Origin: an uncultured Verrucomicrobiota bacterium
GTDB taxonomy: Bacteria > Verrucomicrobiota > Verrucomicrobiia > Limisphaerales > UBA9464
Length of the DNA: 9,739 nucleotides
Direction: 5' to 3'
Assembly (NCBI GenBank): GCA_903864375.1
Contig: CAIPFS010000454.1
Coordinates: 1-9,739 of the forward strand
Part shown: piece after piece, positions 1 through 5,977 of the stretch
How positions within the stretch are numbered: position 1 is the first letter of the stretch
Layout of the letters: the number at the start of each line of letters is the position of its first letter
Translations under genes and position numbers: made by a program
The notes under the pieces: model-generated
The model's database searches: none
What the model was told of the DNA's origin: nothing
What the model saw: the letters and a program-made list of their open reading frames with translations, nothing else

Positions 1-1383
1 AATATTGACGGAGGGAAAGATCCGGCGGTCCACGAGCGCACGATCCAGATGGATTTCCATGTTACCGGTGCCTTTGAACTCTTCAAAGATTACTTCGTCC
101 ATCCGACTTCCGGTGTCCACGAGCGCGGTGGCCATGATGGTCAGGGACCCACCTTCTTCAATCTTGCGGGCGGCACCAAAAAAGCGTTTGGGCTTGTGCA
201 GGGCATTGGCGTCCACGCCGCCCGAGAGAATCTTTCCGGAGTGCGGTTGGACGGTATTGTAGGCGCGGGCGAGACGGGTGATGGAATCGAGAAGGATGAC
301 GACGTCGAGTTTGTGTTCGACCATCCTTCGGGCTTTTTCGATCACCATTTCGGCCACCTGAACGTGCCGCTCGGGAGGTTCATCGAAGGTGGAGCTGACC
401 ACTTCGGCCCCCTTGCACGACCGTTCCATATCGGTCACCTCTTCGGGACGTTCATCAATCAGGAGGATGATCAGATAACACTCCGGATTGTTTTTGAGAA
501 TGGCGTTGGCCAATTTCTGCATCAGAACGGTCTTGCCCGTGCGTGGGGGCGCGACAATCAGTCCGCGGGTGCCACGTCCGATGGGGCAAACCAGATCCAC
601 GACCCGGGTCGATAACTCATCGGGGGTGGTTTCGAGTATGAACCGTTGATTGGGAAACAGCGGCGTCAGGTTCTCAAAATGAGTCTTCTCCTTGGCCACA
701 TCGGGGTCGATTCCGGCCACACGCTCGACCTTGAGCAGTGCGTAGAATTTTTCCTTCTCCTTGGGAGGTCGCACCTGGCCCTGGACATCATCCCCGGTCT
801 GAAGGTCGAAGCGGCGGATTTGGGAGGGCGAAACGTAGATATCCTCCGGACAAGGGAGGTAGTTGAACGCCGGTGATCGCAGAAAGCCGAATCCCTCGGG
901 CATGACTTCCAGAACCCCCCGGGTGTTGATGACGCCGCCCCCCTGAAGGTTGCGCTGGACGATCTGAAAGATGATCTCCTGACGTTTGAGGGTGCCGTAA
1001 TTCTCGATCCCGAAATCACGGGCCAGATCGGCCAGGTGATGAATCGGCATCGGCTGAAGATCGTGAAGATTCAGCGTCCGCGGACGGATCTGCACGGGCA
1101 CCACGGAGGGCGAGGTCCCTTCGCCGTCGTCTCCTGCCGCCGTCGCCGCGGGCTGTGGAATATATACCGTCCGAATCTCGGAGGGCTCGGACATCTCCGG
1201 GGGGCGGATAGCGCCCGGTTGAGACTTTTCGGGAGCAGTGGGAACCTGGGGACGCTCAAATCGGGCCTTTTGGGGAAGGGGCGTCGGCACCGGCGGGCGC
1301 GAAGGCGAGGGGGAAAGTGGTGGAGAAAGCGATGCGGGTGCCGCCGTTGGCATCGGTGCGGGCGCGACAGGCTCCCGGGTGGG
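1..1383 (-). CDS. rho: Transcription termination factor Rho, conserved part (3' end cut by window edge)
   Basis: Rho is the hexameric RNA-dependent ATPase that ends transcription and unwinds RNA-DNA hybrids in the cytoplasm. Reading the minus strand in one open frame I see, in order: a Pro-rich stretch (about 1383-1080); the Rho N-domain starting LNLHDLQPMPIHHLADLA (about 1074-945); the cold-shock-like RNA-binding domain with GFGFLR (about 875-895); Walker A APPRTGKT (529-552); Walker B ending LLID and running into ERPEEVTDME; the Q-loop DSITRLARAYN (256-288); and the R-loop SGKILSGGVDANALHKPKR (184-240). The window ends at FPSVNI, so roughly 45 C-terminal residues are missing. This frame has no obvious start. 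It stays open up to a stop at 1720-1722, and its in-frame ATGs (1351-1353 and 1192-1194) lack a Shine-Dalgarno. The natural N-terminus therefore probably lies in the other frame, starting at 2044 (next entry). Identity is certain; the start is not. Confidence 0.95.
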
Positions 1384-2044
1384 GACGCAACGATGAAACC
1401 GGAGGGGGAGTTGGCGGGTTGACTGCGGGTTGTTTGACCTGCGGCACCGGCGGCCCACCGATGAGATCGGAAGGCGTTGAACTCGGGGAACTGCCGGCTC
1501 CGACCTCCCCAATGATATCAGGCAAGCCTCCCGGGGAACTTCGCGCTCCACGGCGACTGCTGGCGGCCGCAGGCTTGCTTCGGGTGGCGATCGGTGTCGG
1601 TGAAGCGGGTTTGGCCACCGGGAGATCGTCAAAATCATCGTCCTCGAAATCGTCTGCGTCCTTGTCAACGCCGATGGTCTTGGGCTTGGGACGAAAGGTG
1701 TCCGACGCAGAGCCTCCAATCAGGTCGGATGGAGACGACGTCGCCGGGGCGGAGGCGGCCATGTCTCCGCCAATGATGAAGTCCTGCCGGGCGGGCCTCG
1801 ACGAAATAGGCTCTGATGCGGGAAGCGGGGCGCTGGAGAGTGGGGCGCTGGGGAGTGAGGCAGTGGGGAGCGGGGTGGTGTCTTCTCCGCCGATGATCAT
1901 GTCGGCCAGAGGATTATTGGATTTGCGATGGCCGCCGTACTCTGGAGCATCGAGATCGTCCACCAGGGGAAGCGCAATTTCGGCATCCTCCGGGAGGGGC
2001 CGGGACTTCTTGGGGGCGGTGGGTTTCCTTGGGGCACGAGCCAT
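1256..2044 (-). CDS. Disordered N-terminal extension of Rho, separated from the core by an apparent frameshift
   Basis: This frame begins at ATG 2042-2044 (MARAPRKPTAPKKSRPLPED) and stops at 1256-1258, overlapping the Rho core frame. About 220 residues look like a natural disordered Rho tail: a basic Pro/Lys start, Pro/Ser/Ala-rich linkers, an acidic run (DKDADDFEDDDFDD, residues 127-140) and five copies of a D-hydrophobic-I-G-G motif. After about residue 220 the composition changes (RPHPGACRARTDANG and onward), while the other frame becomes Pro-rich (TREPVAPAPMPTAAP). This marks the shift. Dropping one base from the four-G run at 1381-1384 joins both into one Rho of about 681 residues within the window. 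Upstream codons to 2266 are also open but look non-coding. The nearest purine-rich AAGGAG lies about 29 nt before this ATG, too far for a normal Shine-Dalgarno. It could instead be a separate small protein overlapping rho, which I consider less likely. Confidence 0.7.
   Translation of the reverse strand: MARAPRKPTAPKKSRPLPEDAEIALPLVDDLDAPEYGGHRKSNNPLADMIIGGEDTTPLPTASLPSAPLSSAPLPASEPISSRPARQDFIIGGDMAASAPATSSPSDLIGGSASDTFRPKPKTIGVDKDADDFEDDDFDDLPVAKPASPTPIATRSKPAAASSRRGARSSPGGLPDIIGEVGAGSSPSSTPSDLIGGPPVPQVKQPAVNPPTPPPVSSLRPHPGACRARTDANGGTRIAFSTTFPLAFAPAGADAPSPKGPI
1381..1384 (-). other. Apparent frameshift site in rho (run of four G on plus, four C in the coding strand)
   Basis: In the coding sense the text reads TTG CGT CCC CAC CCG in the tail frame. 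Removing one C gives CGT CCC ACC CGG GAG (R P T R E), which continues smoothly into the Pro-rich Rho linker. The exact place cannot be fixed because the linker is low in complexity; a five-C run slightly upstream in the coding sense is the other candidate. A sequencing indel, a true mutation, or a +1 translational shift would all look the same here. Confidence 0.6.
1454..1903 (-). repeat. Five dispersed copies of a D-[M/F/L/I]-I-(I)-G-G peptide motif in the Rho tail
   Basis: Counting from Met at 2044 the copies are ADMIIGG (47-53), QDFIIGG (87-93), SDLIGG (106-111), PDIIGE (175-180) and SDLIGG (192-197). They sit in Pro/Ser/Ala-rich linkers spaced about 15-70 residues apart. The linkers differ in sequence, so this is a repeated short linear motif rather than a DNA tandem repeat. 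The last residues of the fourth copy are degenerate (GE instead of GG). Confidence 0.75.
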
Positions 2045-2279
2045 GGCGAAAAGATAATTTATCGCGGCACTCCTTCTCCGAAAATCAACGATTGCTGGGG
2101 GACAGCGGGTCCTCTGGGCGAAAGCCAATTCAATCGGGGAACTACCAGGAGGGGTGGGAACTATCGATATCCTGGCCGTGCTGCGTTCCAGACAATGGCA
2201 TGGGGGAGGCTTGAAGCAAGCGGATAATTGGGAGAATTCGGTGCCCCCGTCTCCCCAAACCGGCACACTTTCCCTCGAA
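2045..2279 (-). promoter_or_regulatory. rho leader / intergenic region, C-rich
   Basis: This 235-bp gap lies between the stop of the phosphatase-RpiB-GlyA fusion and the rho start. It should hold the fusion's 3' untranslated region and either the rho promoter or, if the genes are cotranscribed, the rho leader. I see no convincing -35/-10 pair. On the coding strand, 2086-2222 contains 50 C against 30 G by hand count, with clusters such as CCTCCCCC and CCCACCCCTCC. This is the C-over-G bias expected of a Rho-loading (rut) site. Small hairpins occur at 2209-2221 (GCTTG/CAAGC) and 2230-2255. Confidence 0.4.
2230..2255 (-). terminator. Weak hairpin downstream of the fusion gene
   Basis: In the minus sense GGGAGA (2250-2255) pairs with TCTCCC (2230-2235), and an inner CGG/CCG pairing tightens the loop. 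It starts 25 nt after the fusion's stop codon. No U-tract follows (AATTATCC), so it may be an RNA 3'-end stabiliser or part of the rho leader rather than an intrinsic terminator. Confidence 0.25.
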
Positions 2280-4469
2280 TCAGCCCGGAATCGGGAACCG
2301 GGCGGTCAGGTTTCGCACCTCGGCGCGAACCCGGTGTGCCAGTTCCCTGTCTGCGGGCGCGGCGAGAACCTGCGCGATGAGGTCTCCGATGTGCTTCATT
2401 TCGTTTTCGCCCATGCCGCGGGTTGTCACCGCCGGTGTGCCCAGACGAATGCCGCTCGCTTCAAATGGGGAGCGGGTTTCGAACGGAATGGTGTTTTTAT
2501 TGGTGGTGATACCGGCCTCATCGAGGGCGAGCTGGCTTTGTTTGCCGGTCAATCCCCGGGCGCCAACATCCACCAGCATCAGGTGATTATCGGTGCCACC
2601 GCTGACGATGCGAAATCCATGCTGCTGCATGGCCGTTGACAATGCTCCGGCATTGCGGATGACCTGTTGTTGGTAGGCTTGGAACTCGGGCGTGCGCGCG
2701 GCCTGAAAGCAGACGGCCTTGGCGGCGATGACGTGCATCAGGGGCCCGCCCTGGATTCCAGGAAAAACCTGCGAATCAATGGCCTTTGCGAATTGCTCCC
2801 GGCAAAGGATCAGTCCTCCACGGGGCCCTCGCAGTGTCTTGTGGGTGGTGGTGGTGACGAAATCCGCGTGGGGAATCGGGCTGGGATGAAGGCCGGTGGC
2901 GACCAGCCCGGCGATATGGGCGATATCGGCGAGCAGCAGAGCCCCGATCTCTTTCGCAATTTCTCCGATGCGTGCGAAATCAATGGTTCGTGAGTAGGCG
3001 CTGGCACCCACCGTGATCATCCTGGGGCGGTGTTCGCGGGCCAGGGAAGCCAGCACGTCGTAGTCCAGGCGTTCATCGCCTTTTCGGACCCCGTAATGGA
3101 CAATGTCGAAGAATTTTCCGCTGAAATTGGCCTTGTTGCCGTGGGTGAGGTGGCCTCCGTGGGAGAGGTCCATGGTCAGCAGTTTGTCGCCCGGCTTCAG
3201 CAAGGCGAAATAGACCGCCATATTGGCTCCGGACCCGGAATGAGGCTGAACATTGGCATGCTCGGCACCAAAGAGGGCCTTTGCACGATCAATGGCCAAC
3301 TGCTCGGCCTCATCGACAAATTCGCAGCCGCCATACCATCGCTTTCGGGGATAACCCTCCGCATATTTATTGGTGAGGACGCTTCCCTGGACGGCTTGAA
3401 CGGCCGCGCTGGTGAAATTCTCGCTGGCAATCAGCTCGATATTTTCATTCTGGCGACGCTTTTCCTGCTCGATGATCGAGAAAATGTCCGGGTCCACCGC
3501 TGCCAGCCGTCCGCTGGATTCCAGTTGCAGGACCCGCCTTTCATGACGTCCACCTTCGAAATCAGCGGCCAGGAACGCTTCGAGAATCTCGATGGCCAGG
3601 TCTGGCGTGGTTTCCCGTGCGCCCAGGCAAAGAATATTGGCGTCGTTGTGCTGACGCGACAGGGCCGCCACGTGAGGGGCGGTGACCAGCGCAGCCCGGG
3701 CGTTGGGCACCTTGTTGGCGGCGATGCTCACCCCTACTCCGGAACCACAAACCAATACGCCGAGGCCCGCCTTGCCCGAGGCCACTGCCTCCGCCACCTG
3801 TCGACCGTAGACCGGGTAATCGACCGCCGATGGCCCATGGGTGCCCAGGTCCAGGACGGGGAAGCCCCGGGATTCAAGATGCTCCCGCAGGGTCTCCTTG
3901 AGGGCATACCCGGCATGGTCGGCTCCAAGAGCCAGCAGAATGGGTGGTGACGTCGGTGCCTGCGCCGTCGGGGCTTGGGTGGAAGAGGGGTGGCCGGAAA
4001 GTTGTGGGGCGGAAGGCTGTTCCATGGAATTCAACAGGGCGGTAACGGCTGATTCAATTTGATTGCGGCACTCAATGTAACCATCGAGGGGACCGCCGAT
4101 GGGGTCGGCAATGTCTTTTTCGGCATCGTCAACCCGTTCATCGAATTCTCTCAAGAGGAAGGTCTTCGACGCGGCTTCCGGGTACAGGTAAAGTATTCCC
4201 TCGAGATGACCATGCGTCAGGGCAAAAATGTAATCGGCCTGCCGCACCAGCCGGGCGGTGATCATCTGGGAGCGATGCGACGACAGGTCGAGGCCCAGTT
4301 CACGCATGGCACGAAGGGCATGAGGGGTGGCCGGTTGACCATTGACCGCCCCCAATCCGGCGGACATGGACTGCCATTCCCCCCGATCCTTCAACGCGCG
4401 ACGGGCCAGCGCTTCAGCCATGGGGGATCGGCAGGTATTGCCGGTGCATACAAACAACAGGGTCTTCAC
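2280..4469 (-). CDS. Triple fusion: LMW protein (arginine/tyrosine) phosphatase - ribose-5-phosphate isomerase B - serine hydroxymethyltransferase
   Basis: One uninterrupted 729-residue frame starts at GTG 4467-4469, with Shine-Dalgarno GGGAG (4479-4483) 9 nt upstream. Residues 1-148 form a low-molecular-weight phosphatase: P-loop CTGNTCRS with Cys8 and Arg14, and general acid Asp122 in DPIGG. A Pro/Ser/Gln/Ala linker spans 149-176. Residues 177-317 are RpiB (ribose-5-P to ribulose-5-P): GADHAG, DYPVYG, catalytic Cys241 in CGSGVGVSIAANK, and His274 in SRQHNDAN, with the same 33-residue Cys-His spacing as E. coli RpiB. Residues 323-729 are full-length SHMT (serine + THF to glycine + methylene-THF): IELIASENF, DIAHIAGLVATGLHPSP with Asp515 and His518, and PLP lysine Lys544 in TTTTHKTLRGPRGG. 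No Met lies between RpiB and SHMT until residue 417, so SHMT is translated as part of the fusion unless a GTG at residue 325 is used. All three active sites look intact. Cytoplasmic. Confidence 0.93.
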   Translation of the reverse strand: MKTLLFVCTGNTCRSPMAEALARRALKDRGEWQSMSAGLGAVNGQPATPHALRAMRELGLDLSSHRSQMITARLVRQADYIFALTHGHLEGILYLYPEAASKTFLLREFDERVDDAEKDIADPIGGPLDGYIECRNQIESAVTALLNSMEQPSAPQLSGHPSSTQAPTAQAPTSPPILLALGADHAGYALKETLREHLESRGFPVLDLGTHGPSAVDYPVYGRQVAEAVASGKAGLGVLVCGSGVGVSIAANKVPNARAALVTAPHVAALSRQHNDANILCLGARETTPDLAIEILEAFLAADFEGGRHERRVLQLESSGRLAAVDPDIFSIIEQEKRRQNENIELIASENFTSAAVQAVQGSVLTNKYAEGYPRKRWYGGCEFVDEAEQLAIDRAKALFGAEHANVQPHSGSGANMAVYFALLKPGDKLLTMDLSHGGHLTHGNKANFSGKFFDIVHYGVRKGDERLDYDVLASLAREHRPRMITVGASAYSRTIDFARIGEIAKEIGALLLADIAHIAGLVATGLHPSPIPHADFVTTTTHKTLRGPRGGLILCREQFAKAIDSQVFPGIQGGPLMHVIAAKAVCFQAARTPEFQAYQQQVIRNAGALSTAMQQHGFRIVSGGTDNHLMLVDVGARGLTGKQSQLALDEAGITTNKNTIPFETRSPFEASGIRLGTPAVTTRGMGENEMKHIGDLIAQVLAAPADRELAHRVRAEVRNLTARFPIPG

Positions 4470-4618
4470 AACTCGCGGCTCCCAAGGTGGGTTTCGTCAG
4501 CCGGAGCGTCAACCGCGGATGTCTTGAATTCTTGACGTGCGGGATTCAACGCTCAGGGGACTGTCGGCCAACTTCCCGCTTGTGGCCCACGGATGCGGTC
4601 GCGATAACTCCCCGGACG
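4470..4618. promoter_or_regulatory. Divergent spacer between the fusion gene and tyrS
   Basis: These 149 bp separate two outward-facing starts, so both promoters must lie here or overlap the genes. The only clear signal is the Shine-Dalgarno GGGAG of the fusion at 4479-4483. TTGAAT and TTGACG hexamers occur near 4524-4535, but I find no partner -10 at 16-18 bp. I see no T-box-like leader or hairpin in front of tyrS. Confidence 0.4.
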
Positions 4619-5902
4619 ATGAACATTTACGATGAATTGCTGTGGCGTGGCCTGGTGGCGGATTGCACCGATCCGGATGCCCTGCGTCATCAGTTGGACG
4701 ACCACCGGGTGACGGTTTACTGCGGCTTCGACCCCACCAGCGATTCCATCCATGTGGGCATCCTTCTCCCTTTGATGGTCTTGCGACGCTTCCAAAATGC
4801 CGGTCACATCCCGATTGCCGTGGCGGGAGGGGCCACCGGCAGTGTGGGTGACCCGAGTGGAAAGTCCACCGAGCGCTCGCTGCTGACGGCGGAACAAATC
4901 GCCGCCAATGTCGCTTCCGTCCTGCCCCAACTGGCCAGATTTCTCGACTTCCAGATCGTCCCCAACACTGCCCGCCTGGTCGATAATGCGGATTGGACCC
5001 GGTCGATCTCGTTCATCGATTTTCTACGCGATATTGGCAAGCACTTTACCGTTAACCAAATGATTGCCAAGGAGTCCGTGCGGGCGCGCATGGAAGACCG
5101 GGAAACGGGCATCAGTTTTACCGAATTCAGTTACATGCTGCTTCAGGCGCATGATTTTTATGTTCTGGCCCGCGATCAGGGATGCGAATTGCAAGTCGGT
5201 GGCTCCGACCAATGGGGTAACATCACCCTCGGCATCGACCTGGTTCGCAAGAAGCTGGCTCGAACGGCCTATGGCCTCACGTTTCCGCTCATCACCAAGG
5301 CCGACGGAACCAAGTTCGGCAAGACCGAGTCGGGTACTGTCTGGCTCGACCCTCGAAAGACCAGTCCCTACCGCTTCTATCAGTTTTGGGTGAACTCAGC
5401 CGATGCCGATGTCATCCGATACCTGAAATACTTCACCTTTCTCGAGCGGGAGGAGATCGAGGCGTGGGAGGCTCGACACCTGGCTGACCCAGGACAACGG
5501 GCAGCCCATCGGGAGCTCGCCCGCATTGTCACCGATTTGGTCCATGGACCCCGTGCAACGGAAGAGGCCATCCGGGCCAGTGAAATCCTTTTCGGTGGCG
5601 GACTTCTGGACGACCTCTCGGAGGGGACCTTTAACGAAGTCGTGGGAGAAGTTCCAACGCGCCCGGTCGATCACTTGAAATTCAGCGGTCCGGGTCTGGG
5701 GATTTTGGAATTGTTTGTTGAAAGCGGTTTGAGCCCCAGCAAGGGCCAGGCGCGGAAAGACCTGGAGGGTGGGGGACTCTATCTGAACAACCACCGATTG
5801 ACCGATACCCAACGACTGGTCTCGACGGCCGACCTCCTGTACGGCAGGCACCTGCTTTTGCGCAAAGGAAAGCGAAACTACGTGGTCGTCACGGCCGGAT
5901 AA
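4619..5902 (+). CDS. tyrS: Tyrosyl-tRNA synthetase (bacterial TyrS)
   Basis: This 427-residue class Ic synthetase charges tRNA-Tyr with tyrosine in the cytoplasm. It shows YCGFDPTSDSIHVG with tyrosine-binding Tyr34; the HIGH-motif position 45-48 reading HVGI; GGATGSVGDPSGKS (70-83); SYMLLQAHDF with Tyr172, Gln176 and Asp179; VGGSDQWGNITLGIDL (193-208); the KMSKS-equivalent KFGKT (232-236); WLDPRKTSPYRFYQFW; and a C-terminal S4 RNA-binding domain (about 361-425). Length matches the family. ATG 4619 was chosen because TyrRS homology starts there and residue numbering then matches Bacillus TyrRS (Tyr34, His45). The frame is open 44 codons further upstream, but that part looks non-coding. No clear Shine-Dalgarno precedes this ATG. 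The isoleucine at the last HIGH position is unusual. The gene converges on the sigma factor gene. Confidence 0.97.
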   Translation: MNIYDELLWRGLVADCTDPDALRHQLDDHRVTVYCGFDPTSDSIHVGILLPLMVLRRFQNAGHIPIAVAGGATGSVGDPSGKSTERSLLTAEQIAANVASVLPQLARFLDFQIVPNTARLVDNADWTRSISFIDFLRDIGKHFTVNQMIAKESVRARMEDRETGISFTEFSYMLLQAHDFYVLARDQGCELQVGGSDQWGNITLGIDLVRKKLARTAYGLTFPLITKADGTKFGKTESGTVWLDPRKTSPYRFYQFWVNSADADVIRYLKYFTFLEREEIEAWEARHLADPGQRAAHRELARIVTDLVHGPRATEEAIRASEILFGGGLLDDLSEGTFNEVVGEVPTRPVDHLKFSGPGLGILELFVESGLSPSKGQARKDLEGGGLYLNNHRLTDTQRLVSTADLLYGRHLLLRKGKRNYVVVTAG

Positions 5903-5903
5903 C

Positions 5904-5928
5904 CCTCCGGCGTCCAGTGGACCGGAGG
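5904..5928 (+). terminator. Hairpin directly after tyrS
   Basis: CCTCCGG (5904-5910) pairs perfectly with CCGGAGG (5922-5928), and the inner GTCC/GGA bases can extend the stem. It begins one base after the tyrS stop codon. No T-tract follows on the plus strand. It shares bases 5922-5928 with the next hairpin, so only one of the two can form at a time. Confidence 0.45.
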
Positions 5929-5951
5929 AAAGGCCTCGACCTTTCTTCCGG
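5922..5951. terminator. Likely bidirectional terminator between convergent tyrS and the sigma factor gene
   Basis: A 12-bp stem (5922-5933 with 5940-5951) closes on the six-base loop CCTCGA, with all pairs Watson-Crick except one G-U wobble in the plus sense. The inner part, AAAGG/CCTTT, is followed by a T/C-rich arm on the plus strand. It is the longest inverted repeat in the 75-bp convergent gap and would fold in either transcript. There is no long U-run, so termination may need Rho, or it may serve as 3'-end protection. Confidence 0.5.
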
Positions 5952-5971
5952 GAGTGTCTGCTTCACACTCC
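5951..5971 (-). terminator. Hairpin directly after the sigma factor gene
   Basis: GGAGTGT (5951-5957) pairs perfectly with ACACTCC (5965-5971) around a seven-base loop, and flanking CCG/CGG can extend it with one bulge. It starts within seven bases of the sigma factor stop codon on the minus strand and overlaps the previous hairpin by one base. Confidence 0.4.
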
Positions 5972-5977
5972 GGCGGT

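Noticed and set aside
1317..2057. Plus-strand open frame opposite the Rho tail, rich in Gly/Ser/Ala
   Set aside because: It is the reverse reading of the Pro/Ser/Ala tail. The minus strand carries the natural Rho-like composition and the repeated motif.
2045..2266. Upstream extension of the Rho tail frame to an ATG at 2266
   Set aside because: The extra 74 codons have mixed, non-disordered, non-conserved composition with Cys and Trp, unlike the basic Pro/Lys start at 2044. The region reads better as a leader.
3030..3950. Plus-strand open frame opposite RpiB/SHMT
   Set aside because: It mirrors the conserved fusion gene in a GC-rich sequence, with no domain and no start signal.
3942..4025. 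Internal ATG in the phosphatase-RpiB linker (Met149) as a separate RpiB start
   Set aside because: No Shine-Dalgarno precedes it and the frame is continuous, with a typical flexible Pro/Ser/Ala/Gln interdomain linker. Internal initiation is possible but unsupported.
4487..4618. Upstream extension of tyrS by 44 codons
   Set aside because: TyrRS homology begins at ATG 4619 and residue numbering then matches known TyrRS. The extension overlaps the divergent promoter region.
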